The notes beneath the pieces are model-generated. The model was not told where the DNA came from and did no database searches. It saw nothing but the letters and a program-made list of their open reading frames with translations. Shown here piece after piece: positions 13,056-25,289 of a DNA stretch of 64,000 bases (positions are counted from its first letter, which is position 1; each line of letters opens with the position of its first letter). Source of the stretch: Sordaria brevicollis (Eukaryota > Ascomycota > Sordariomycetes > Sordariales > Sordariaceae). The stretch lies in assembly GCA_033439795.1 (NCBI GenBank), contig JAUTDP010000005.1, forward strand, positions 62,001 to 126,000, given 5' to 3'. A program made the position numbers and the translations under genes.

Positions 13056-14871
13056 ATGAGCTACAATGGTAAAGACCAGTGGTCTTCTGGACGGGCGCAA
13101 GAATCGTCAACTTGGTCCAACACTTCGAACCAATATCCCACTGGCCAGCAAGACGACAGGGTGAACAATCTTACAAATGGGCTTAACGCAACAAGCCTCA
13201 GACTCCAACAAGTCTACAATCAGAACGTAGCATATCCCACCCAGACCTACCAGATTCCTGGGTTACAAACTCCTCAGCAACAGCCGTATGCGAACATACC
13301 TCTCCTATATCAACCCCAATTCTCTCCGAACCAACAATATCAGGCCACGCCTTTTCCAAGCTCAGCCTACCTAGCCCCTGCGTACTCGAACCCAGCCTTG
13401 CACGAGCAGTACATTGAGCACGCGCCTTCAGCCCACGCTCACACCACGGGAAACTACACTCACAGATCACAAGGAAGTTACAGTGGAGGTGAGAACCAAA
13501 CACAAGCCCACATACTATTGAGGATGTTCCTAACTTCTTGTCAGATCAAACCTATCTCCACGCCGGGCTTGCTTACCAGAATCGCACATCGCCAGCTATT
13601 GACAAGGGGAGATCTGCAGACTCGGGGACGAAATCCAGGAATAGGGGTTCAAGTGACAGAGGAAGAGACAAAGGTAGCGGGAGAAGCAAAACACACGGTA
13701 GGGCTCACTCACACAGATTCGAACAATCCCAGGCCGATGCAGAAAAAGACGACCCGTTTTACGTCCAAGTCACTCCGCTCGATGAAATTGCAGAAATCGA
13801 TAGCCATGAGAGTGAAGTTAGTGGTGAGAAACCTGAAGGTACGTGACACATCAAAGCCTTGGGGGCCAGACTGACACCCAGAGATAGCAGTAGATCAGGA
13901 TACATTCCTCTCGGGAGCGAGCGTCCAGAACAACAATGAGCTCGGTGTTGGGAACGATGTCAGTACCGACACCACGTATTCATCAGCTACGACATACGGG
14001 AATGGGATCAGTCAGCAGACTATGGTGCAGGTGAACATCTCATCCAGGGGTGCCGTTGGCATTTCTACGGGTGCGAGCTATCACAACGGCTTGACGAATA
14101 GGGCCATATATGGACCACTTGACCCCCGTAAGTTTCTCAAATAATTGTCACATCTACCGACTCTTCGCTGATTCTCCATGACAGGTTTCAAAGTCCATCC
14201 TTCTTTCAAGTTTTGTCCTGGGGCTGTGAGTGAACTATTTGTTTCGCTTCGGTATACTGGACTGTTGTCTCATTGTGTTTTCAGGTTTTCAAAATTGAAT
14301 GGGCAGAGCCCACCGGTGCCAATCTCACTGAGCCTTCAGATGAGACAGATCTTATACAGCATACTAGCCCCCAGTCCTCGTTCCACCAAACCATCCGGCG
14401 ATTCATTGTCGTCGGAACTGACGAAGGCAGCAGCACCTGCGTGTAAGTAGACTGTTCCTTTCCTCTTGATGCCTTGGGTATGACATAATAACTCCTCTCA
14501 GACCTATCCTGACGTATCACAAAAGAGCCTGCACCAAAGCGGGCTTGAAGCCAAGGCAACACGGCGTTGCCTACCGCGCCGGAAGTCAGCCCTATCTTCT
14601 GGAAGGAGAGCCCGTGTTGGGGTTCGACCCAATACAGATCGAAATGTTGGATGCGCCACAGGAGACCATGGCGGTTGAGTCCCGAGTCAACTACTCGAAG
14701 CTCATGACGATTGAGCACAACTACAAAGTCTTCTTCATTGGCCGGGTCACACCTCAAGACTTCCACGACATAGTCATACCGGCGGTTGACGCCTGCTGGA
14801 ACGCAAAGAACCGAGGCTTGGCTACTAGCGACCACCACCGACATTTGTCAAGAGGCTCGATTGAGAGATAG
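13056..14871 (+). CDS. DUF6590 domain-containing protein
   Basis: Six exons fit the frame: 13056-13488, 13545-13838, about 13891-14127, 14185-14225, 14285-14442 and 14502-14871, about 510 aa. Donors are GTGAGA, GTACGT, GTAAGT, GTGAGT and GTAAGT, each matched by an AG acceptor. The third exon could instead start at 13882, adding three residues. The N-terminal two thirds is Gln/Tyr/Pro/Ser-rich and looks disordered, with an Arg/Ser/Gly/Lys segment near the middle (SDRGRDKGSGRSK). The C-terminal part, from FKVHPSFKFCPGAVFKIEW through RRFIVVGTDEGSSTCVPILTY to SRVNYSKLMTIEHNYKVFFIG, follows the fungal DUF6590 pattern. Proteins of this family are numerous in Pezizomycotina and have no established biochemical role. 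Family membership is confident; the exact third acceptor is not. Confidence 0.82.
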
Positions 14872-17800
14872 AGTGATCCTTCAGGCTCTTGGTACCTCTA
14901 CCAAGGCAGTTTAGACTGTTCGCTGTTGTATCTGGTGCGGGCTTGCGGCAAGACGCTTCTGCTCACACAGGGAAAATGGAAAGAACTCCATTTTGGATAT
15001 GGTCAACTCTGGCTGAGGACCAGGAGGGAGGGATCTCATTATCTACGTTATTCCCGTCGCTTTTCTTCCTCCTGTCCTGCTGGCTTTCTATCGACGCTTG
15101 CGTCATTTTTGGTTACTCATTTTGTTTTTGTAACTGTTTTTCTGCGGTTCGTCGGCGTTGGGTATCAGACTGTATTTCTTATGAACAATGTGTGTCATAA
15201 TTAACACATACCACCGGGTGGAAAGCGGTATTTATTTCATAATAAGCTACAACGGGAATATGAATTAATGATACGTTCTATCTTACCTTTTGGTCTGCTG
15301 TCTACGTTTGTAACTGAGCGAGCATTCTTCCATACCAGCACTAGTGGCACGGTTCGCTAAAGTGAAAACAACTACAGATGTATCTCAGTGAGTCAATTGA
15401 AATTTGTTCTTCTCGCAAGGGGTTCAACTGGGTCTCTAGCACCGCTTCAGTGTGCCCAGCTCCTTGTCTCGTACTCGTACAAGCCGAGTCATCCTCGTTA
15501 ATCAAGTTTGGTGCTTCTGAAAGCTGATGACAAGGCAAGAAAGGGTCTCGAAATCGTTATCCGTCCAGGCTCTTCCTTATATCTACCAAGTCTTCCACAG
15601 GAATGTGATTGACAAGTGTATCTATCCAAAATTTGCAGTGGGGCTGTTTCATCGGAACGTTGGAAAACTTTTCATGAAAAGCCTTGATGGATAAGAAGCC
15701 ATTCCTTGATGGATACCGAACCATGCCTTGGTGAATAACATGACACTACGATCGTCTTCAGCCTTGGCTGCACCCCGGAAAACTGATCAACAACCCGCTA
15801 AAACAAGCAGTAGATTGACGTGCATGGTAAGTGCCGGGGCAGGAAAATCCGTGAGTGACTCCATCTTGTTTTCCCCAGTCCGTCCCAGAGTTCTGGTCCC
15901 GGTCTATGTTCCGTTCCCAGGCAGTCGGATTCAATTTTCTCGTGCCAAGTATAGTAGACAGCGGTAGAAAGTGGGACGTGGATCATCATGTCATGCTTCC
16001 ATGCTTCCATGTTGTTTCCATCCACAGCTCGTACTTGTACTGAATACTGTCCTGTAGCTATGTATAGCTGTTCCAGTGTCGGTAGAGCCGTCCGACACCA
16101 CTGCTTGTGAACAACATCTGGAAGAGACGTGTAACAAACATATATTGAAAGTGAACACTCGTATATGAATTTTGTTGCCTATTACTTAATGGCAAGAACT
16201 AGATTTCGAAGTGAAATAATTCCACTCGGCAAGAGGATGTACATTCACGACGCGGCCCACGGCACACGCAGTTAATGGAGCTTAGTTCAACTTCTGATCT
16301 TTATGATCGGTGTAGTGTAATCCATCTTAGACAATTTTGGAGGAAAACAGTCGTTCCCAACCATTTGACAAACAGTTTGGGAGAAACTTCCGCTTTGTTC
16401 CATTCTTCTTAGGTGCTGTGGTGTCACTATCACCTCACTCTAGTGCTTCACTTCCCCTGGTCGAATGATTGCCTTCTGATTCCTCCCGGGCTAGACCTTG
16501 TGTTGTCTTGTTAATCTTGAAAGCTTAGGATTCAAAGTTGACGAGGACTTCCTGTCTTATCTCAAAGCGAATGATGTGACCTGTGCAAGCTTCCTCAAAA
16601 CGCCATGACTCGAAGCCAACGTTAGCATGTTCATTCCCTAGCACCCCTTTACCCTCCTCTTACCCCTCTCTCCCTCTTTTTTTACGGGTCATGCCATCCA
16701 TGGCAAAGGTTGGCATCACGACATGCTCGCTTTCTAGGACCCATAACCCCCCTGACCGCCAGAGGAAACTCGGAAAGCCTCGGTTATTGCCATCTTATCT
16801 CGAATTATCTGATCATCTAATCTCAACAAGCCCCCCAGCGCCCCAGTCTCGCCAGGCTCCGCCAGCGGGTGCCCAAGAATCCACTTTGACTCAGGCAGTA
16901 TCCATTTTATTTGTCAATGGTAGCGAGTGATTGGCTGGAAATAGCAAAAAGGCGGGGCGATTGATAATTTTTCTTGATTGATAAGATCCTTGTCCGAGAG
17001 CGCGCCGGGCCCGCTCGGGGATCGTACAGTGTGAGAAACTCTGGGCCTTGTTGCGGTCTGCGGAAGCGGGTCGGTGCGCTGCTGCACTGCAGTGACGGTG
17101 TCGACTGTTGAGAAACAGGACATTGCACCGAACTCGGAGGTTCCGAGGGTGCTACAGTGCTGACCTTTTGAGTGACGGTTCCAGAATCGAAGAAGGATGT
17201 CCGTGAAGGTATTGTTTCCTATAGAAGCTGTGAGGGTATAAGAACGCGAGCAATATTGTTTCTTGGTATTGGCTGATGAACAGAGGGATGTGTGGTGCCG
17301 TCTGAACTTGGGTTGGTGATTTCTAAGATGGTGTAAGCCATCATATGCACGGAAGCATGGCGCTGAGTCGGCTACTTGGTAATCTCTCAACAAGAACTTT
17401 GCATATGAGTTTGGGGTCGAGAGCCTAATGAATGGGGAATGCCCCTGATTCCTTGAGGAGAACGTCCTCCCCAAACCTGTTTGATGGTTCTGTTGGTTGA
17501 GGGCTTCCTCTCACGGACAATTGCCCACGACGCACCACAAGAGGTCATCAAGATAACCGACAACAAGACCGAAAACGACGCATTTTCTCTAGCCAGAAAA
17601 GGAACATGTGCATCTGCAGAAAAGCTACTGTAGGGTGTCGCCGGTGCCCTTGGCAGCTTCCGGGGAAGTTGGTTTGATCCAGGTCGGGCCCTGTCTGGGC
17701 GTGTCAGGCTTGCCGACAGCCTGTCTTGGCTCTGTTTGACATGATCGGGGGGAAAAGTGGCGACATTGAATGAACCTCCTCTGTCTTTCCCGGTTCCGGA

Positions 17801-19306
17801 TCGGCTGTGACTCTTTTTTTCGAGATGAAACTCGGAAGAGCTCATCGGCTTCTTTGCTTTCTCCCAGCATTGAAAAGGACATCGTTGCACCGTCTGGGGA
17901 AATCGCTGGGGAAAGTTGGTCCTGTGAGCAATCACATTGTAAGCATGGCCTGGTTGTGCTCGGTCGAAGGAGGGTATGACACCATACGAGATTACAGTCG
18001 CCTGAGGGCCTATTCTCCCCTCGGACAGACGGTAGGGCCGTGGAGTCATCCTGTCATGGAATGGCTCCTAGGTTGATTTATAAAAGGGGAAATTGAATCT
18101 TGGTAAAATCACGAACAAACGGGATGAGGAGCGGTCAGAATCACCCGACACATCTCACCGGATTAACCTTTCCAGACCGGCCAGGCTCAATAGTTGAGAG
18201 GTTCCTATAGGGTGTCAGCGCATACCATAGCCTCAAGCGGAAGAAGCTGAGGGCAAGGCTTCTTGTCCGACTGCTCGGTCTGTACCACCTCGTGCCTGAA
18301 GTTTGATAGCCCGAGGTGCCGGTGCCGTCCAGATAATATAGAGGTTCGTGGGGAATTGCCTAATCCGTGGGATGTCTGCATGCGGGAGCAACCTTGATAA
18401 GGCTTGATGTACAATGTCGGCCAGGTTTGCGGTATTTTGTTCCAAAACATATTTCCGAGGAAACCTGGAAACTTTGGGCGAGCTGAAAGCTCAACAACCA
18501 CACACCGAGATGTGCTAGACTATACATATTCTCCTTTGTTGTCGACGTCGGGCAGCCACGGAGAACAGCGGAAGGGAAGGCCTCCTCGTTTGTTGCGATC
18601 AACCACAAGCATGTGCGGGGACCCATTTGTCCCGGGGCCCTCGCCATATCGGGGATTGGTGGGCCAACCCGCGAAAGCCGTTAAACGCTTTCCTCGCACG
18701 TACTGTGCTGGCAATGGGCTTTCGGCCTTTTCCCCAGCAGCAGCCCTGCATCATGACATGCAAATAATTAAAGATCGCGATTTCCCGTCCTTTTTCGTTG
18801 AGCTTGTGGCCACTGCACCCCAGAATCTCTGTGCTCCTCCAGTCCTCCTTCCTCGCTCCTTCCTTCAGACCGGGCTCGCCCTTTTTTGTTTGCCGGTTGT
18901 GCCTTCTGGTTCTTATACTTACTCTGGTAATTCGCCTTTCCCTCTTCACTTGTACTTGCCATCCCGAGTCTGGAGTTTTGACCTCTTTTTAGCTTTCCGT
19001 CCACCGACTTGCCCCAGAGTGCTTTTTTTTTTCTTTTCTTGCCAGGGCACGAGCGTTTTTATCTCCGGACCTCACACAGTGATTCGCCCACAGTGATCTA
19101 ATCAGATCCGGAATCTTGGAATTTCACCATTCACCGTTCGGCCCGGCCGTCACACACCTCACATCGTCACCACTCCCAACTCCCTATTTATTATTAGCCT
19201 CAACCAACAAAACCACCCCATCTTCTTTTGCTCGCTCCTTGCCACAGCGAATTTCGACAAAACACACCTTGTATTATACTATTCGCAGCCAACCAACATC
19301 GCAACA
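14872..19306. other. intergenic region, no gene recognised
   Basis: It spans 4.4 kb between the DUF6590-type gene and the reductase. Frames up to about 230 codons (18404-19096 on +) have no recognisable domain and read like pyrimidine-rich leader. A TATAAAAG box sits at 18079-18086, about 1.2 kb before the reductase ATG, and could serve an unrecognised transcript or a long leader. Pyrimidine-rich promoter-like sequence occupies 18800-19300. Confidence 0.5.
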
Positions 19307-21172
19307 ATGGCGGCACAAGTTGACAGCATAATGGCCCAACACTCGGCAAACAGCATACCCGAAGAGCCTCAACAGCTACCCTCCATCGCCCCGTCCCTCA
19401 CATATTCGGAGTCCTCCGAGCCCTCAGAAAACGAGGAACCCCGCCAATCTGACGAGCAGCCGCGCCGCCGCCGCGCATCCACCGTCCTTATTGTCAAGTC
19501 TCCCGCTGACATCCAGCGCATCACGGGCGAGACAACCACCCAATTGGTCCAGAGGTGTTGCGGTGGTGGTTGCTGCCTCACTTCCGACGGCAAGAGAGTC
19601 AGGAAGCAGGGTATCGAGTATGAGCGGGTCAACGTCCCCGACAACGACGCATACCGTGCTCTCAACCTCAAGATTGAAGAAGTCCCGACTGTCCTAAACA
19701 ACATCCTCGACCTACCCGAACAGACAGCCTTCCTGCAGCCCATTCGCCGCCCGTCCAATGTGCCGTCTCCTACCGAGTCCACTGCGGCTCTCAACGTAGA
19801 TGGTAACACAGCATCCGCCACAACCGACATCGAAAAGTCTATACAAAAGTTGGCTCTGGAGGACTTGGATACCAAGATTCAGCCACCCTCCTTTGTCCAA
19901 CCTCATCCGCCTTACCATGTCTTCCCCGCCCGCATTCACACCGCTCGGGAGTTGACAGGCCAAGGCGCCGAGAAGCGCACATTCCACTTCGACATTGACG
20001 TCACAAACTATCCCGAGGATGAGGGTGTCGATTTCAAAGTCGGCGGAGCCATCGGTGTTTCCGCTCCCAATGACGAGTCCATGGTAGAGGAGCTTCTCGA
20101 CCTTCTCCTTGTCCCCCGTTTCCTCCGCGACAAGCCCGTCCTCCTAAGGACAACGAAGGGCAGGTGGCCCACCGTATGGGGCGAGGATGAGGCCCGTGAG
20201 CTTGTCACAACACGGAGAGACCTCTTGACATGGTGCTCTGACATCCAGTCCTACCCACCCACGAAGCAACTACTCCGTATTCTTGCCGAGTATGCGACCA
20301 ACGAGGACGAGCGCAAGATTCTGTTCTTCCTTTGCGCTGCCGAGGGACAAGGCGTCTTCTGCGACTTCCGCACCGGCCCGCACATTACCGTCGCCCAGCT
20401 CCTCCATGCCTTCCCCAGCGCCAGGCCCCCTCTCGATCTGCTCCTCTCCGTCCTACAGCCTTTGATGCCCCGCTTCTACTCCTTGTCCAACGACCCGCAC
20501 GAGTCCTTTCTGAGACGCGATGGCAAGCAGCACCGCCTGATCGAGATCGCAGTAACTGTCCACACCGCTAGCGACTGGAGGACAGGCTCGCGCAATGGTG
20601 TCGGTTCGGGCTTCTTCCAGCGCCAGGCCCTGAAGTACATCGAGGCACAAGAGAGAGGCGAGAAGGACATTGAGGTCTACGTCCCCATGTTCAAGGGTCT
20701 GATGGCCAACCCTCTTGCCAAGCAGTTCGTTTCGGACGGCCCTATGCTCCTTATTGGTGCTGGTGTTGGTATTGCTCCTTTCAGGGGTTTCGTCCAGCGC
20801 CGCCTCAAGACCGCCAACTGCGCCAACAAGGTCTGGGTTCTCCAGGGCTGCCGCGACTCGCTAGTCGATGAGCTCTACAGCGGCGAGTGGGGTGTCCATG
20901 AGGACGAGGTCAAGCGCGTGGTGGAGAGCCGTCGCGGCCAGGGGCGATATGTCCAGGAAGAGGTCAAGGCTCAGGCGGACCTGGTCTGGTATATTATTAA
21001 TTCAGTCGACGGTAGGGTGTTCGTCTGTGGTAGCTCCAAGGGCATGGGCGAAGGTGTCGAGCAGGCCTTGATCGAGGTTGCCATGGAGAAGGGTAACCTC
21101 GAGCATGACGAGGCCAAGCAGTTCTGGGAACTGAAGAGGGAAGTTGGACAGTACATTGCCGAGACGTGGTAA
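19307..21172 (+). CDS. FAD/NADPH-binding reductase of the diflavin (CPR/sulfite reductase) family lacking an FMN domain
   Basis: One intronless 621-aa frame; the start is the first ATG after a pyrimidine-rich leader (ACAATGGCG context). Residues 1-80 are acidic and Ser/Pro-rich. A Cys cluster RCCGGGCC occupies residues 83-90 (Cys84, 85, 89, 90). From about residue 200 the protein follows the ferredoxin-NADP reductase module of diflavin enzymes: a connecting FAD domain, the FAD motif RFYS at 389-392, GVGSGFF in place of the usual pyrophosphate loop, the NADPH loop IGAGVGIAPFRG at 483-494, VFVCGSSKGMG, and a C-terminal aromatic residue (ETW). The flavodoxin-like FMN half found in cytochrome P450 reductases is absent. 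Inferred role: transfer of hydride from NADPH through FAD to an unidentified partner. No operon-like or clustered partner is visible nearby. Confidence 0.88.
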   Translation: MAAQVDSIMAQHSANSIPEEPQQLPSIAPSLTYSESSEPSENEEPRQSDEQPRRRRASTVLIVKSPADIQRITGETTTQLVQRCCGGGCCLTSDGKRVRKQGIEYERVNVPDNDAYRALNLKIEEVPTVLNNILDLPEQTAFLQPIRRPSNVPSPTESTAALNVDGNTASATTDIEKSIQKLALEDLDTKIQPPSFVQPHPPYHVFPARIHTARELTGQGAEKRTFHFDIDVTNYPEDEGVDFKVGGAIGVSAPNDESMVEELLDLLLVPRFLRDKPVLLRTTKGRWPTVWGEDEARELVTTRRDLLTWCSDIQSYPPTKQLLRILAEYATNEDERKILFFLCAAEGQGVFCDFRTGPHITVAQLLHAFPSARPPLDLLLSVLQPLMPRFYSLSNDPHESFLRRDGKQHRLIEIAVTVHTASDWRTGSRNGVGSGFFQRQALKYIEAQERGEKDIEVYVPMFKGLMANPLAKQFVSDGPMLLIGAGVGIAPFRGFVQRRLKTANCANKVWVLQGCRDSLVDELYSGEWGVHEDEVKRVVESRRGQGRYVQEEVKAQADLVWYIINSVDGRVFVCGSSKGMGEGVEQALIEVAMEKGNLEHDEAKQFWELKREVGQYIAETW

Positions 21173-23493
21173 TCCCGTCCAGTTTCCTGGGAAGACGGCT
21201 ACCTCTGGTCATCTGAAAAGGCTGTGGCAGGTTCTGTGACACTGGGAATAGAAAATGAAAGGAAAGTACATGGCGGAGGCCGCATAGGCCGAACAAAAAA
21301 GCATACACACATCAAGGGCAGGCGGGATAAAGTAGAAACGGCGTTTACGGGCGAAGAAAAACAACAACACCAGCATTTTCCGGCGTGCATTGGCGGGTTT
21401 CTGTCGTTTGAGCTTTCTTTGGCTTCTGGTTTTGTTTCCTTCATTTATGCTTCCTTGCATGCACGCATTCAGTCTTTTCCAAGTATATGATCATTTATAA
21501 CAACTTTTTAGCTGAGCGTTGCTGTATCTCTTGGGAAGCAATATGTCGATATAATACCTCCGCAGAGTCATCTAGGGTTGGTTTTTGGATGTACATTGGC
21601 TCTTATCTTCATCTACCAATGTGATCTTTCTTGTCAGTCATCTCACTCGCGAAACATTTCGACATTTATGTATTGTATTCGTTTCCTGGGTGCTAGTCCA
21701 TGCTCAAAACCAAGAAGCACTCAGATGCGGCTCAACATTTCAAGTAGCGCTCACGTTCGAAGTCACCTCCGTGATATTTCACCAAACCTCCCTGCCACGA
21801 CACCTCAAAGGATCATCAACGTCAAAGATGCATTGACCAATGAGAACACGCACCACCACAACCATTCAACAATCTTCGCCGTTGAGAAACATTGAATGAT
21901 GTGAAAGGCAATGTCCGTGACGCAATAGCGATTGGTGATCCCGTCATATCACGTTTCTTATCACCACCTAGTCAGGCCAGTGCGTCTTACACCATCTCGA
22001 ATATCTCCAAAACCCTTTCGATGACCCTATCCGCGTGATAGCTACTAAACCTAGAACTATTGAGTTGCAAGAACCCTTCCCTAAGGAGACCTCCTCTTCT
22101 GGCCACATTAAATTAACCGGAAAACGCGAACTATCACTCCCATTATCCCAGGCTACAACTACATGTTTGAAAAAGGCTATGTTGGCTTCAGTCACTGACT
22201 GATCTACATACCCAAGAATGTCTTCGTTCCCCTCAAGAACGTTATCAGGCGCCCACCTATTCCCGATAACAGAAACACCGATAGACCGACTGCATGGAAC
22301 ATGGAACTACATGCATGGCAACATTGAAGAAATATGCATGAACCTTTTGAGACAACAACCATGCCGAAGCAGAATTTAGCACGGCTGAAAATGGTCGAGT
22401 CACGCCCTGCGACAGTCAAAGTTTCGGACCCTGAAGATCACCATCCGGAGGGCGGTGATGTGTTTGTCAAGATTTCCAATGCTTTATCATTCCTTTCACG
22501 CCCGCTCGCTGACATGGGGTTGAGGGATGGCAGTGGTGGATAACACGGTGAGATTTGACCCGAGACAAGTGCCCTGACGGCTTCAACCGGGACCACCCCG
22601 CTTTCTCGCTACTAGCCTAAGCCTTTAATAACTACCAAGGCCGTGCTTTGTCAGCCTTCGTCATCAGACGAGCCGTGTCCGTGCCCGCCCGGCAGAAAAG
22701 CGCATAACCGCAGAGCCTCCCTGAGAAGTGAGAACCTCTCTAGGTGGGCGGTGTGTTACACTTAACTGTCTAGAGCAAAATTTCCCCAAAATGGAACCTT
22801 CTCGTCGTCTCATTGGCGGTAGCGTTGGTTCTGTATTGTTAATGGCTGACAGAGCTTTTGGAAATCCAACATCCCATACCATCGCAAGCACCGGACCCCT
22901 GGTTCATGGCCGGCTGGATGGCCGCTGCTCCTCTCATCTGGACTTCTCAAGCAAAAACGCAACTCTGCCACCTTCCGGCCGGCTCCACGGTCGTCGCCGT
23001 GTGGAGTAGGATGTACCGATCGCGATGGTTTCGTCTTGGCCCTTTCTGCCCTCTTCGGCAAACGGAGAGTCTCAGAAATGAGGGCATCATCCGCCATCTG
23101 GAGATGAGAGATTCTTAGTAAGCCAATGGCTATCAAGTGGGAACAATTTGGTGATGCTTTCTTCCCTTCCATGTCCATGATCCAGACAAGCTCAAGAGAC
23201 ACAGATATAAACTTCCTTCAGGACCCCGTGTGGTTATCTTCAGTGACATTTCGTCTTCATCATCTTCTGCCCCATATTCCATACCACTCACCCCACCGAC
23301 GACCCGGAACGTGAAAGAATTCCGAAGCAAAAAAAGCCAGGAAGGACCCATATCCTTTTAACCAAAGCTGCCACGTCCAGAGCCCCGCCTGCCTTCCCTC
23401 CTCTAGACAACAACGGAATAGCCGCCGACCACCAGCCCAACTCAAGTTTCCACCCTCGATCGCAAGGGTAACATTGGATCCCTATCAGTCTGT
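21173..23493. other. intergenic region, no gene recognised
   Basis: It carries the reductase 3' flank and the upstream region of the nitroreductase. Only short overlapping frames are present, none with a recognisable domain. Confidence 0.5.
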
Positions 23494-24394
23494 ATGCGCG
23501 GACATACCTTCCTGGCCCCTAGTAGACTTCGAGCTACCACAGCCAGTCTCATAAGAAGCACGTCGACCACCACTTTCAGCAAGCTTCCCTCTTTCTCCGT
23601 GACTCTTTCAAACAACAAATTCACCAAGCCTTTCACAAGCAACTTCTACACCACCACGTCCAAGATGTCTTCCACTCAGATCTCCGCCAACGCGGTCCTC
23701 GACCTCATCAAGCAGCGTCGCACCTACTACCCTCTCTCCAAGGACCTCGGCTCCCTGACCACCGAGCGCATCAACGAGATCGTCAAGGAGGCTCTCCAGC
23801 ACGTCCCCTCCTCGTTCAACTCGCAGAGCAACCGCGTCGTCGTCCTCTTTGGCGCCGAGCATGAGAAGCTCTGGGACATCACCACCGAGACCCTCAAGGC
23901 CATTGTGCCCGAGGACAGCTGGGCTAGCACTGCCGGCCGCATGGCCATGTTTAAGGGTGCTGCTGGTACTGTATGTTTGCCCTCGTTTTCTTTCTGTTCT
24001 TTCAACGTCTCCTCCTTTTCACCACCCAAAACCCTCACTCTCTTCAGCATTATGCTAACCATACGTGAAACAGATCCTCTTCTTCGAAGACGAAACCGTC
24101 GTCAAGGGCATGCAGGAGAAGTTCGCCCTCTACGCCGACCGCTTCCCCATCTGGGCCACCCAATCCGACGCCATGCTGCAGCACACTCTCTGGGTCGCTC
24201 TCGAGGCCGAGGGGCTCGGTGCTAACCTTCAGCACTACAACCCGCTGATCGACGCCAAGGTGGCCGAGACGTGGTCGGTTCCCGAGAGCTGGAAGCTCAA
24301 CGCCCAGCTGGTGTTTGGTGGCAAGACTGGCGATGCGGGCGAGAAGGCGTTTGATCCTGTTGAGGCGAAGTTCAAGACTTTTGGTTCTGCTTAG
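23494..24394 (+). CDS. nitroreductase family protein (Frm2/Hbn1-like)
   Basis: Two exons, 23494-23970 and 24074-24394 (donor GTATGT, acceptor GAAACAG, phase 0), encode 265 aa. From residue 58 the protein matches the short fungal nitroreductases of the Frm2/Hbn1 type: an N-terminal R-R-T-Y-Y-P-L-S segment, SSFNSQSNRVVVLFG, EDSWASTAGRMAMFKGAAGT and a C-terminal FGGKTGDAGEKAF. These are FMN-dependent NAD(P)H oxidoreductases linked in yeast to redox and fatty acid signalling. The first 57 residues are rich in Arg, Ser and Thr and lack acidic residues, like a mitochondrial presequence. A second in-frame ATG at 23665 in good context would give a 208-aa cytosolic form of usual family length. Its 3' end faces PSD1. 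Confidence 0.88.
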
Positions 24395-25289
24395 GTGGTT
24401 TTGAACTGAGAGGACTTGGAGAACTGTGATGGTTTTGTTTTATGAAAGCAAGCGATTTAAATGGTTGAAGCTACCACTACAGATTAAAGTAGAGTAGATG
24501 ATGAAATACCCCCTTTCTAAGTTTCTATCACGATCATTTCAGTTGAGGTCAACAGTTCATTTGCGATGTATGAGTCCAGATGAAATTCGAACACATTTAC
24601 TACGCCATGCACGCGCCACGTTGCGAGCCGCACAGCCGGCATCCTCGACCCTGGCCTTCGTTCGTCTGGAGTCCTCCACATGGAGAAAGGATGAGATGAA
24701 AAAGGTCTGGATCTTCGGATGGAAGAACTTAATTCTAGAAGCGAAGGGAGAACGTGGGGAAACAGGCCTAAAAATATTTGACGCTAGATTTGGCTCCCGA
24801 GATAGGGGTTGGGGGATTGGGGTTTTGTGGGTTGATCTCATTTTAAATGTGGCCCTTGTTTATTTACTCTTAGGACAACATCTCTTCCTTGTGATAGAAC
24901 ACTGCGCAGCATTGGTCATGGCGATGTTCAAGCAGTGTGTTTGGTACAGATATTCCAATTTCTCAGCTATGTACATGCGCTCGTATCCATGCAACCAACT
25001 ATCTGCCCCAAAACTTTTCAGATCCCAACCAACATGCCATGCCGCAGACTTTTTGATGCTTCCAATCTGGTGAAAAGTATATACCTATGAAAAGAAAATG
25101 AAAAACAGAGTGCAACGTAGATATTGCTACCCGGGAAGGGGTATCATATAAAGAGCATAAAGTCAAAGGATACATGTTGAAGAGATCCGAGACCCGAATA
25201 CACCACCTGTATCTTGTGTCTAGTTTTCAACCATTCCGTCCTTTCAAACGCCTTCCCACCTACCGTATCACCCTCAAGTGTTTCCGATT
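24395..25289. other. convergent 3' flanks
   Basis: The region lies between the convergent nitroreductase and PSD1 genes. A 191-codon frame at 24498-25073 has no recognisable domain and is probably untranslated 3' sequence. Confidence 0.5.

Noticed and set aside
18404..19096. A 230-codon plus-strand frame before the reductase
   Set aside because: Pyrimidine-derived low-complexity composition and no motif; more likely leader or promoter of the 19307 gene.
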